Assembly: GCA_963719875.1 (NCBI GenBank)
Contig: CAVRDJ010000002.1
Coordinates: forward strand, 1,364,001 to 1,428,000
Direction: 5' to 3'
Source: Palsa-360 sp963719875
Lineage (GTDB): Bacteria; Acidobacteriota; Terriglobia; Acidiferrales; UBA7541
Length of the DNA stretch: 64,000 nucleotides
Under the pieces are notes generated by a model. That model did no database searches. It saw only the letters and a list, made by a program, of their open reading frames with translations, and had not been told where the DNA came from. The first letter of the stretch is position 1, and every line of letters starts with the position of its first letter. The translations under genes and the position numbers were made by a program. This document shows positions 1 through 7,018 of the stretch, piece by piece.

Positions 1-737
1 TGAAGAAAATCCTGGTAAACGAAGGCCAGCGCCGTGGAAACAAAATCGCTTAGGAAACCCCAGAAGGTGAGCGAATGATAGACGCGCCGAACCGAAGAGG
101 GCCGCTCGTCGGGATAGAAGCATCCGGGTCCGCCGCCCTTCAAATATCGCAAACCGAGCGCCGCTCCCACGGCCGCGGCCAGAGTTTTCCAATTTCGCTC
201 CGCGCTCAATGCGCTGCGGGTTTCCGACCAGAAACGCGCCCCCCCGCGCAGCCACACAGCGATTCCGTAAAAAAATAAAATCAGCGCGCCTGCCACCATC
301 GCGAGATACGGGACGACTTCATAGAACGCGCCGGGACCAAGATGGGCCGCGAACAAGTTTTCAGACGTTATGAAAAGCAGCGCGAGAGCAGCGACGATTG
401 CCGCCATACCGGTGGCCAGGAAAACAGTCACGCTGCGATTTTTGAATGCGCGCCCGAGGAAATCGGGCCAGCTCCAGCGGCGGTAGGTTTCGATCCGCGA
501 CTCCGCCAATATCTGAGGAATGTTGATCGCGAATTCATGCGGCGGCGTGAACATGCACGCGTAGTAGCAGGCGCGGCAGTCATGGCAAAGATTGGAAAGA
601 TAAAAAACGTCGCCCTGCTTGAAATCGCGGCGCGTCTCAATGGCGCGAAATACGGGACAGTACCCCTCGCAGTAACGGCACGCGTTACAGATGACCAGCT
701 GGCGGCCTGCCTCCTGAATGATGTCAAGCCCTGGCAT
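1..737 (-). CDS. tcuB: Tricarballylate utilisation protein TcuB (CitB family), partial, cut by left edge
   Basis: An open frame of 245 codons runs off the left edge. The visible start has two cysteine clusters, CNACRYCEGYCP (Cys 17, 20, 23, 27) and CHDCRACYYACM (Cys 51, 54, 57, 61), which is the dicluster iron-sulfur pattern of TcuB/CitB. Hydrophobic membrane segments follow (about residues 100-120 and 135-155). In the known family TcuB is a membrane electron carrier that reoxidises the flavin of TcuA during oxidation of tricarballylate to cis-aconitate. The ATG at 737 overlaps the end of tcuA by 14 bases, so the two are translationally coupled. The C-terminus lies outside the window. The actual substrate in this organism is not shown by the sequence. 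Confidence 0.85.
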   Translation of the reverse strand, partial: MPGLDIIQEAGRQLVICNACRYCEGYCPVFRAIETRRDFKQGDVFYLSNLCHDCRACYYACMFTPPHEFAINIPQILAESRIETYRRWSWPDFLGRAFKNRSVTVFLATGMAAIVAALALLFITSENLFAAHLGPGAFYEVVPYLAMVAGALILFFYGIAVWLRGGARFWSETRSALSAERNWKTLAAAVGAALGLRYLKGGGPGCFYPDERPSSVRRVYHSLTFWGFLSDFVSTALAFVYQDFL

Positions 738-2115
738 TTGCCGCCGCCTCTTTCCCTGCAAGTCTCCCGAACACGGAGCCGATCGTCAGGCCGAAACCTC
801 CGAGGTAGCCCTTGGTGAGAATGTTCCCGGACATGATTTCTCCCGCGGCAAAAACATTCTGGAACGCCCGCCCGCGTTGATCGACGACGCGCGCGCGTTC
901 GTCCACCGTGACACCCATGTACGTAAACGTGATCCCCGGCCGCAGCGGCAGACCGTAAAAAGGAGGCCGATCGATCGGAATCGCCCAGTTGCTTTTCGGC
1001 GGCGCGAGGCCGCGCGTGCAGTTCCCGTCCAGGCGGTCCATGCGCAGCTCCGTGTTTCCGGCTGCCGCGCGATTGTATTCCGTGACGGTGTTCACGAAGG
1101 TGCCGGTGTCGAGGCCAAGCAAGGGAGCGAGTGCTTCGAGCGTCTCCGCCTGGTACGGCTTGAACATTGGCGGGAGGAACCGGTCAATCGTCTTTGCGTC
1201 CACGATGCCGTAGGCAATCTGTCCCGGCTGACCGGCAATCAGCGTTCCCCAGATCGCGTAGCGCTTGGGCCAGATTTCTTCGCCTTCATCATAGAAGCGC
1301 CGCGCCTCCCGGTTCACAACAATGCCGAAAGGGACTACGTCGAGCCGCGTCACGATCCCGCCGTCAAATTTCGGCGCGCGCGCATCGACAGCAATCGCAT
1401 GAAAACCTTTCGGATCGCCGATAGACTTCGCCCCGTGTTTCAGCAGCGCGGCCAGCAGAGTGCCGTCATTGTAAGGCGTGCCGCGAATAATAAAATTGTC
1501 GGCTGCATCGCCCCAATGCCGTTTCAGCCATTCGATATTCGCTTCGTAACCGCCGGCCGCAACGACCACGGCGCGTGCGCGGACCAGTTCCCCTCCATTT
1601 TCGTTTTTGAGCCGCACTGCTTCAAAGCGATTGTTCTCGATGACCAGATCTTCCACCAGCGCGTCGTAGCGCACGGCAATTCCCATGCGCGCCGCCCTCA
1701 GGTAGTACGTATTCAGCAGCGCCTTGCCGCCGCCGAGAAACCAGCGATTCGTTCGCCCCAAATGCAACGTGCCCGCCAGCGGCTGTTGCCAGTGCACGCC
1801 GTGCGCGCTCATCCATCCGGGAAGAGTGCTCGATTCGCGAATGGCCAGCTTGGCGAGATCGAGATTCGCGGGACCGCCCGTCACGCCAATCAAATCCTGC
1901 AAGTGTTCCTCTTCCGAGTATGGCCCGGAAAAAAATTGGTCGCCGGCGGCGTGCGAGCAGCGGATATTGCGAGTGTGCCGTGTGTTTCCCCCGCGCGCAT
2001 GCTCCGGCGAGCGCTCCAGCACGAGCACGCTGCACCCTGCTTGGCGTGCCGCGAGCGCCGCGCACAGCGCAGCGTTCCCGCCTCCTACAACGATAACGTC
2101 GTAGTCCTCAGACAT
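724..2115 (-). CDS. tcuA: FAD-dependent tricarballylate dehydrogenase TcuA
   Basis: A flavoprotein of about 463 residues of the fumarate reductase/succinate dehydrogenase flavoprotein type. The N-terminus MSEDYDVIVVGGGNAALCAA is a Rossmann dinucleotide-binding motif that binds FAD. The C-terminal part GEIMSGNILTKGYLGGFGL is the usual second FAD contact. Known TcuA proteins oxidise tricarballylate to cis-aconitate and pass electrons to TcuB, which is encoded directly downstream with an overlapping start. An upstream in-frame start at 2151 would add 12 residues; the ATG at 2115 is preferred because it places the Rossmann strand at the N-terminus as in the family. No TcuC transporter or TcuR regulator is visible. 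Related flavoproteins act on other substrates, so the substrate is by homology only. Confidence 0.85.
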   Translation of the reverse strand: MSEDYDVIVVGGGNAALCAALAARQAGCSVLVLERSPEHARGGNTRHTRNIRCSHAAGDQFFSGPYSEEEHLQDLIGVTGGPANLDLAKLAIRESSTLPGWMSAHGVHWQQPLAGTLHLGRTNRWFLGGGKALLNTYYLRAARMGIAVRYDALVEDLVIENNRFEAVRLKNENGGELVRARAVVVAAGGYEANIEWLKRHWGDAADNFIIRGTPYNDGTLLAALLKHGAKSIGDPKGFHAIAVDARAPKFDGGIVTRLDVVPFGIVVNREARRFYDEGEEIWPKRYAIWGTLIAGQPGQIAYGIVDAKTIDRFLPPMFKPYQAETLEALAPLLGLDTGTFVNTVTEYNRAAAGNTELRMDRLDGNCTRGLAPPKSNWAIPIDRPPFYGLPLRPGITFTYMGVTVDERARVVDQRGRAFQNVFAAGEIMSGNILTKGYLGGFGLTIGSVFGRLAGKEAAANARA

Positions 2116-2142
2116 GCCTATCAACTTGCGGAAAGACCAAAC

Positions 2143-2237
2143 TTTTGTCATTCCGAGGCGCGCTGCGCGCCGAGGAATCTCTCTTTCCCTGCGCTTAGAC
2201 CAAAGAGAGATTCCTCACTTCGTTCGGAATGACAAAA
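2143..2237. repeat. Dispersed palindromic repeat, type A copy 1
   Basis: The ends ttttgtcattccga (2143-2156) and tcggaatgacaaaa (2224-2237) are perfect 14-base inverted repeats. Inside are an inner palindrome ggcgcgctgcgcgcc and a gaggaatctctcttt segment mirrored by agagagattcctc. The same element occurs in the opposite orientation at 10742-10836. It lies just upstream of tcuA and has no coding capacity. It resembles a REP/MITE-like mobile palindrome. Confidence 0.8.
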
Positions 2238-2376
2238 TAAATTGTTTCTTCCGCTGCCTATTCTCCCTTGGAACAAGTTCTTGCGATTGAAATTGCCCTG
2301 CGCAACTAGGAAGTATACCCCAGCCCAGTGCTCGCCCCTTTGAGGTGGAGGCGTACTGAGGTGATATCATCCGGCC

Positions 2377-2817
2377 ATGAGCGTTCACCTACATGAGCGC
2401 GCGGGCGGGCGGCCCACCCGCCAGGAAGAAATCAACAAATCTCTGGTCGAACGCGCGTTTCAAGACGTTTTCGCCTCCGACGCATTCGATGAAGGCGCGA
2501 TCGCCCGCTATTTCAGTCCCCGGGACGTGCAGAAGACCGACGGGCGCACGCTTGATTTTCCGGGATTCGTCGCTCACATTCGCGAACTCAAGCGCACGCT
2601 CAAGAACGTCAAGATCACGTTCGAGCGCGCCGTCGCGGAGGGCGCGAGCGTCGTCAGCATCCACCGCGCCGAAGCCGAGAAAGTTGCGGGCGACAGGATC
2701 TCCATCCGCGTATTCGCTCCGTTCGTGATCGACGACGGCAAGATCGTCCTCTGCGACGAGTTCACCCGTCTCGAGCAGGGCGCCGCCGAGGATCGCGACG
2801 TAGCCTCCCGCACTTGA
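2377..2817 (+). CDS. NTF2-like / SnoaL-like domain protein
   Basis: A protein of 146 residues with the SnoaL/NTF2 cone-fold pattern. A helical start (INKSLVERAFQDVFA) is followed by a loop with YFSPRDVQ, a helix with FPGFVAHIRELKRTL, and then alternating strands (VKITFERAVAEGASVVSIHR; RISIRVFAPFVIDDGKIV) with a C-terminal DEFTRLEQG typical of the fold. The family contains small-molecule isomerases, cyclases and dehydratases as well as non-catalytic binding proteins, so no reaction can be assigned. It is followed after 15 bases by a small unknown gene on the same strand, which suggests a two-gene unit. Confidence 0.7.
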   Translation: MSVHLHERAGGRPTRQEEINKSLVERAFQDVFASDAFDEGAIARYFSPRDVQKTDGRTLDFPGFVAHIRELKRTLKNVKITFERAVAEGASVVSIHRAEAEKVAGDRISIRVFAPFVIDDGKIVLCDEFTRLEQGAAEDRDVASRT

Positions 2818-2832
2818 AGGAGAATAGGGAGC

Positions 2833-3141
2833 GTGGACCAAATTCAACAATCGCGGCACATCCAACGCTTGCGGGTATCGAACTTTTATTCTGAACCTGT
2901 AACGCTCTGCCTTGAACCATGGGCAGATGAGCTTTCAATTCCGCCGAAAGTGAGCTTTGAAATTGTGGCCGAAGGACCAGAGGGCGATTATTTGGAAGTG
3001 GCCTACGAAGAATTAAGAATTACCGCATACGGATGGTCCGGTTCAATCCTAAGTGTTTTTCACGACGGAAAGTTGCTTTTGGAGTGCAACATTCCGGCCC
3101 CACGCACCCCGCCTCCGTCGGATGACAGATCGAGCGCCTAG
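2833..3141 (+). CDS. Small protein of unknown function
   Basis: 102 residues from a GTG start preceded by GGAGAATAGGGAG. I do not recognise the family. The protein is mostly beta-strand-like (VTLCLEPWADELSIPPKV, VSFEIVAEGPEGDYLEVAY, SILSVFHDGKLLLEC), has no signal peptide or membrane segment, and ends in a proline-rich tail. Its end overlaps the end of the convergent TPP-enzyme gene by four bases. It probably shares a transcript with the NTF2-like gene 15 bases upstream. Confidence 0.6.
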   Translation: MDQIQQSRHIQRLRVSNFYSEPVTLCLEPWADELSIPPKVSFEIVAEGPEGDYLEVAYEELRITAYGWSGSILSVFHDGKLLLECNIPAPRTPPPSDDRSSA

Positions 3142-4814
3142 CCTTCCACCGCGTTGGGCGCCAGCGCTTCGATGTCGCTCATCACTTCGACGACCGCCGG
3201 TCGGCCGCTCGAAATGGCGCGATCCAAAGCGGAGCGCAACTCGCCGGGTTTTGTGACGCGGATTCCCAGAGCGCCCAAACTTTCCGCAATCGTGGCGAAA
3301 TTGACGTGCGAGAAATGCCACATCTCGCCCTGCTTCTTCGACGGTTTTCCTCCGTAGGCGTGGCGGAAAATTGTGGTTTCCTGATTCAGGGAATTGTTGT
3401 TGTTGACGACCGTCACCGTGGGAATCGCGCAGCGCACCGCGGTTTCCAGTTCCTGCAAGTGATACCAAAAACCGCCGTCGCCCGTGAAGCAGACCACCGG
3501 CTTTTTCGGCATCGCGACTTTCGCGCCCAGGGACGCGGGAAAAGCCCAGCCCAGTGATCCGGCGGCGCGAATAAAATCCCACGGCTTGCTGACCCAGAGC
3601 TGCTGGGCCGACCACATGCCCGCGTGGCCCGTGTCGCAAACAACGATGGTTTCCTTCGGCAACCAGTCTCCTACTTCTTTCAGAATCCGTTCCGGGCGCA
3701 TCGGCTCGGCGTCGGATTCCCGCAGCGGCTTCACTTCCGCGCGCCATTCTTTCACCGCCGCGCCGGTTTCCTCGACCCACTTTGCATTGCGCGAAGCTTT
3801 TCCGGCGCTGCCCACCGCCTCGTTCAGGGCTTTGAGCGCCACTTTCGCGTCGCCCAGAAGCGAGACGGCGTTCGGATAATTCCTCCCCAAATCGGTGGGA
3901 TCAATTCCGATCTGAATGATCGGAGTACCCGCCGCAGGAATTTTCCAGAAATGCGTGACTTGTCCGGCGGTCTGGCTCCCGATGTAGAGAACGAGATCAG
4001 CGCGCATCAAAATTTTGTTCGTGCAGGAGCGCGAGTAGGTTCCGGGAACGCCGATATAAAGTTGATTGTTTTCCGGGACGAGGGCCATGGCGTTCAGCGA
4101 AGTCGCCACAGGAATCGAAAGAGTCTTCGCGAGCTTCAAAACTTCCGGCCCGGCGCCAGATAGTCGCGCGCCGCCGCCCGCGACGATCACAGGACGTTTC
4201 GCCTTTTTCAGAATTCGGGCTGCCTCGGAAACGCGCGCGGCTTCCGGCGCGGGCCGGTAAGCAGGAACGTGCGCGGACGTTTCTTCCGCAATCATCTTCA
4301 GGTCGGCCACATCGTGTTCAATGTCGCCTTCTTTTCCAGCGAACAAGAGATTCACCGGCGCGGGCGTGCCTGAGGTGGCCTCGCGAAACGCCTGCCGCAA
4401 CAGGTCGGGCAACCGGCCCACGCTGTCCACCTGAAAATTCGCTTTCGTCACCTGAGAGAAAATCGGAAAGTCATCCATTTCCTGGTAATTGATTTTGTGT
4501 TTCTGGTGGCCCCAGCGGCCGCCCGTCAGGGCGATCACCGGGCTGTGCCCCATGTACGCGTCGCGCAGACCCGCCGCCAGATTCGCGGCTCCCACGGCCT
4601 GCGCAGCGCAAATGCCGGGACGCCCCGAAGCGCGCGCGTAACCGTCCGCCATGTAGGCGGCCGCCTTCTCGCCGTGAGTCAGGACGCGCTTGATCGGCAT
4701 GTTATCCATTTCGGCGAGGGCGCGGCTGAGCATCGTGGGGACGAAAAAGAAAGCGGTGACGCCCTGGGCATTCAAAAATTCCGCGATAAACCGGCCACCG
4801 GTGATTTTTGCCAA
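3138..4814 (-). CDS. Thiamine-pyrophosphate-dependent enzyme (acetolactate synthase-like)
   Basis: 558 residues with the three-domain layout of the pyruvate oxidase/acetolactate synthase superfamily. Glu49 in THGEKAAAYMADGYAR is the conserved glutamate that activates the TPP aminopyrimidine ring. The central domain (about 190-330) is the Rossmann-like middle domain. The TPP-binding motif is GDGGFWYHLQ at about 444-453 with NNNN at about 470-473. The family includes acetolactate synthase large subunits, benzaldehyde lyase, oxalyl-CoA decarboxylase and related C-C lyases/ligases. No small regulatory subunit gene is adjacent, so biosynthetic acetolactate synthase is unlikely and the substrate is unknown. 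Its 3' end meets the small + strand gene. Confidence 0.85.
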   Translation of the reverse strand: MAKITGGRFIAEFLNAQGVTAFFFVPTMLSRALAEMDNMPIKRVLTHGEKAAAYMADGYARASGRPGICAAQAVGAANLAAGLRDAYMGHSPVIALTGGRWGHQKHKINYQEMDDFPIFSQVTKANFQVDSVGRLPDLLRQAFREATSGTPAPVNLLFAGKEGDIEHDVADLKMIAEETSAHVPAYRPAPEAARVSEAARILKKAKRPVIVAGGGARLSGAGPEVLKLAKTLSIPVATSLNAMALVPENNQLYIGVPGTYSRSCTNKILMRADLVLYIGSQTAGQVTHFWKIPAAGTPIIQIGIDPTDLGRNYPNAVSLLGDAKVALKALNEAVGSAGKASRNAKWVEETGAAVKEWRAEVKPLRESDAEPMRPERILKEVGDWLPKETIVVCDTGHAGMWSAQQLWVSKPWDFIRAAGSLGWAFPASLGAKVAMPKKPVVCFTGDGGFWYHLQELETAVRCAIPTVTVVNNNNSLNQETTIFRHAYGGKPSKKQGEMWHFSHVNFATIAESLGALGIRVTKPGELRSALDRAISSGRPAVVEVMSDIEALAPNAVEG

Positions 4815-4865
4815 AGCATGCCCCCTGTGAAACGTGAATTCAGTGAAATGGATTTAAGTAACGAG

Positions 4866-4940
4866 TGGTGCCGGCGGAGAGACTCGAACTCTCGACCTAG
4901 GGATTATGAGACCCTCGCTCTACCCCTGAGCTACACCGGC
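4866..4940 (-). tRNA. tRNA with CAT anticodon (elongator Met or Ile2)
   Basis: A cloverleaf can be drawn on the minus strand. Acceptor gccggtg pairs with cgccggc, the D arm stem is GCTC/GAGC, the anticodon loop is ctCATaa, the T arm is gagag-ttcgagt-ctctc, the discriminator is A73, and CCA is encoded at 4866-4868. G1 pairs with C72 and there is no run of three G-C pairs at the base of the anticodon stem, so it is not the initiator. The base of the anticodon stem has a T-T mismatch (31-39). A CAT anticodon can be Met, or Ile2 after lysidine modification by TilS; the sequence alone does not decide. Confidence 0.9.
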
Positions 4941-5269
4941 AAAAATAAGGCTCTTCATGTTACGGATGCCTTCCAAGGACTGTCAAGCAGGGATAGGGTA
5001 CCCGAAACGGGTGGTGCTTGTCCAAACCGTCCCAAACCGGGACAAGAGACGGAAGCTCCAAATCCCCATCTTAGCTCTCCATTGCGATGTCATTGAGAAG
5101 ATAGGCCCTTAGCGCCGAATCCTGGTAGTACGGACGTACCGTTGACCCCGTCGGTCCTAGATTCTATCTTAATCGTGGACAATTCGAATGGGTCTGCCCC
5201 GTATGGAACGGCAAGGGCCATTTTATTGGAAATTGTCCACAGGTATTGAACGTTTAGACACATGGTAAC
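4941..5269. other. Intergenic stretch without a recognised gene
   Basis: Between the tRNA and the promoter region of the repeat-protein gene I see no convincing reading frame, RNA fold or repeat. The promoter of the minus-strand tRNA should lie at its left part. Confidence 0.5.
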
Positions 5270-5296
5270 AAATCTGTTCCATTAGGGAACAGATTT
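5270..5296. promoter_or_regulatory. Perfect palindrome, possible operator
   Basis: aaatctgttcc (5270-5280) and ggaacagattt (5286-5296) are exact 11-base inverted repeats around a 5-base centre. The palindrome lies just upstream of a TATACT hexamer at 5300-5305, which is where a repressor would block a promoter. No cognate regulator gene is adjacent. Confidence 0.5.
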
Positions 5297-5299
5297 ACC

Positions 5300-5305
5300 T
5301 ATACT
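5300..5305 (+). promoter_or_regulatory. Possible -10 box (TATACT)
   Basis: TATACT 33 bases before the ATG at 5338, next to the palindrome at 5270-5296. The -35 position (about 5277-5282, ttccat) is a poor match. If used, transcription would begin near 5312, inside the first arm of the hairpin at 5306-5334. Confidence 0.35.
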
Positions 5306-5334
5306 CCCTCCGGGTTAGTTTCCCGTCCGGAGGG
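5306..5334 (+). promoter_or_regulatory. Hairpin containing the ribosome binding site
   Basis: ccctccgg (5306-5313) is the exact complement of ccggaggg (5327-5334). The second arm contains the Shine-Dalgarno GGAGGG, 3 bases before the ATG at 5338. If the whole stem is transcribed it would hide the ribosome binding site. The competing promoter reading at 5300-5305 would start transcription inside the first arm. Confidence 0.45.
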
Positions 5335-5337
5335 CCT

Positions 5338-5673
5338 ATGTATAAGTGTCTGTCGGTAGTTGCTCTTGTCTTGCTCGTACTGACAGGAGCGATGGGGTTG
5401 CGGAATCTCGCGGCTGCGAATGCCGCGACGTTCTCAACTTCAAATGTTTCGGCCCCTGTATTTTGGGCGAGTGGCCCCGGACCAATCCCATCCCCGCATG
5501 GTGGTGGGCACGTCCGGGCAACTGGTCCTGGACCAATCCCATCGCCGCATGGCGGTGGGCACGTCTGGGCAAGTGGTCCCGGTCCGATCCCATCGCCGCA
5601 TGGCGGTGGGCACGTCTGGGCAAGTGGTCCCGGTCCGATCCCATCACCGCATGGTGGTGGGCACGTTCGCTAG
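5338..5673 (+). CDS. Small secreted protein with four 17-residue Gly/Pro/His repeats
   Basis: 111 residues. Residues 1-29 form a signal peptide (MYKCLSVVALVLLVLTGAMG followed by small residues). After a short linker, residues 44-111 are four exact-length repeats of ASGPGPIPSPHGGGHVR with only R/W and S/T changes. The protein ends exactly at the end of the fourth repeat. Gly-Pro and His-Gly-Gly-Gly-His elements could bind metal or pack as an extended surface chain, but this is a guess. I do not recognise a family. It is followed after about 50 bases by a membrane protein gene on the same strand. A palindrome and a hairpin precede the start. Confidence 0.65.
   Translation: MYKCLSVVALVLLVLTGAMGLRNLAAANAATFSTSNVSAPVFWASGPGPIPSPHGGGHVRATGPGPIPSPHGGGHVWASGPGPIPSPHGGGHVWASGPGPIPSPHGGGHVR
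5467..5670 (+). repeat. Four tandem 51-base coding repeats
   Basis: Four in-frame copies of a 51-base unit encode the 17-residue repeats of the small secreted protein. The middle copies are nearly identical at the DNA level, so copy number may vary between strains by slippage or recombination. Confidence 0.9.
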
Positions 5674-5726
5674 GTTAGCCAGGAATTGGCGCTAAGCGAC
5701 TGGGTCCACACGGAGAGGACACGACC

Positions 5727-6422
5727 GTGCTGGGCCCAGTCGATTATTTGCTGCTGTTTACGGAGTTGACTTTAGAAGTCCTCGCCGTTGTGGTTCTCCT
5801 CAAGCACAGGGCCTTATTTCATTATTTCACAATCGTTCTCTACCTTTGCGCCTCCATCGCTGTCGGAATCGGCCGCTATAGTGTGTTGAAAACCGCGGGC
5901 TTTACTTCGGATGCTTACCTTTATTTCTATTACTTCTCGGAGGCTCTGCTCATTCTTTGTTTGTACTTTGTTTTGATGAGCCTTTACGCGCAAGTCTTTT
6001 CGGAAATGAATGTCGGCAAGTTTGTGCGCGGAGGGGCGATGCTGCTCCTCATGCTCACAATCTTGATCTCGTATCACACGGTTGCTTCGTCCAGCGATAA
6101 ACTGATCACTATGTTTGTGAATGAGCTCACCCAGAATCTGTATTTCGTCGGTGTCGTGCTGACGTATTTGCTCTGGGGGGCGATGATGAAGTTGCGGGAA
6201 AACAGAACGCGCTTGATGCAGCTGGTGCTGTCCATGGGAGTTTATTTCAGCGCGTTTGCGGGAAGTTATGCTCTGGGCAATATGTATCCCGATCTGAGGG
6301 TGTGGCATTACGTTTGCCACTTGATGGTGGTGTGGCAGCCCATTTCCTGGGTCTATACGTTCATGAAGGTCCCGGAAGACGCGCGAACCGCGACGGCGAG
6401 GGTAGTGGCCCCAACCCAATGA
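5727..6422 (+). CDS. Integral membrane protein of unknown function (about seven helices)
   Basis: 231 residues from a GTG preceded by GGAGAGGAC. Hydrophobic segments lie at about 5-24, 32-50, 64-85, 100-120, 133-153, 162-182 and 194-213, so about seven helices are expected and the protein should sit in the inner membrane. No catalytic motif is recognised. Its stop overlaps the start of the next gene (ATGA), which indicates translational coupling with the small protein at 6419. Confidence 0.65.
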   Translation: MLGPVDYLLLFTELTLEVLAVVVLLKHRALFHYFTIVLYLCASIAVGIGRYSVLKTAGFTSDAYLYFYYFSEALLILCLYFVLMSLYAQVFSEMNVGKFVRGGAMLLLMLTILISYHTVASSSDKLITMFVNELTQNLYFVGVVLTYLLWGAMMKLRENRTRLMQLVLSMGVYFSAFAGSYALGNMYPDLRVWHYVCHLMVVWQPISWVYTFMKVPEDARTATARVVAPTQ

Positions 6423-6823
6423 TCGCGTCCTTGATTTGCGTGATCTCCATTCTGACGCTGCTTCAATTCTTCGTCTCCTATAGCCGTTCCCTGATTGCTG
6501 AAGCGCTGGGCCATGAATTGTCCGAGCAGGCCCGCGTAATCTGCGGCCTCACGGCTCAAACAGTTGCGGGTGACCAATTCCGGCGTCTCCAACAACTGAT
6601 CGCTCTATGTCCCGAGCCCGGCGGGGACGCCTTTAGAGTTCAAGTGGTCGCCTGCTATTTCCGGTTGCTCGGCGTGGTGCGTATCTTGTTGAACGGGGCG
6701 ATTCCCTCCGCCGCGCCATGGATCGAGGCGGAACGCGGCGGCTGCGCCTACGCCGCCGCCGTGGTTCTGGATCGCCGGATTGCCTACAGCCGGATGATGA
6801 TGGCGCAACAAGCGAGCCATTAA
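6419..6823 (+). CDS. Small membrane-anchored protein of unknown function
   Basis: 134 residues. The ATG at 6419 shares ATGA with the stop of the preceding membrane protein. The N-terminus MIASLICVISILTLLQFFVS is one membrane anchor. A helical cytoplasmic part with several Cys and Arg residues follows (LSEQARVICGLTAQTV, GDQFRRLQQLIALCP). The ending EAERGGCAYAAAVVLDRRI has no motif I recognise. It probably works with the upstream membrane protein, judging only from the coupled start. Confidence 0.6.
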   Translation: MIASLICVISILTLLQFFVSYSRSLIAEALGHELSEQARVICGLTAQTVAGDQFRRLQQLIALCPEPGGDAFRVQVVACYFRLLGVVRILLNGAIPSAAPWIEAERGGCAYAAAVVLDRRIAYSRMMMAQQASH

Positions 6824-7018
6824 ATCCAATTCCGCAGCACCGGGTTCATTTCCACATTCCTCCGAAAAGCCGTATGCCGATTGTGAAATTCCGGCCGAAG
6901 TTGTTACCATCGTTCCTACTGGCGAGTTCCAAATCATCGACGCCCGCCGCGGCGGGCTTTGGGGAAGGCGCGAAGAACTCGCACCCGGCGTAGGAATTCG
7001 CCGCTCGGGTTTCTTCGG

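Noticed and set aside
479..489. A near match to the ops core (ggcggtaggtt)
   Set aside because: It lies inside the tcuB coding region, on the opposite strand, and lacks the conserved C after GGCGGTAG.
718..2232. Plus-strand open frame of about 504 codons opposite tcuA
   Set aside because: Antisense shadow of tcuA; composition is Arg-rich and no domain is seen.
5467..5670. Possible CRISPR array
   Set aside because: The 51-base units are directly adjacent with no spacers and encode protein in frame.
6718..7018. A gene between the small membrane protein and tilS
   Set aside because: One frame reads fairly well and ends in ATGA at tilS, but it has no usable start codon or ribosome binding site.
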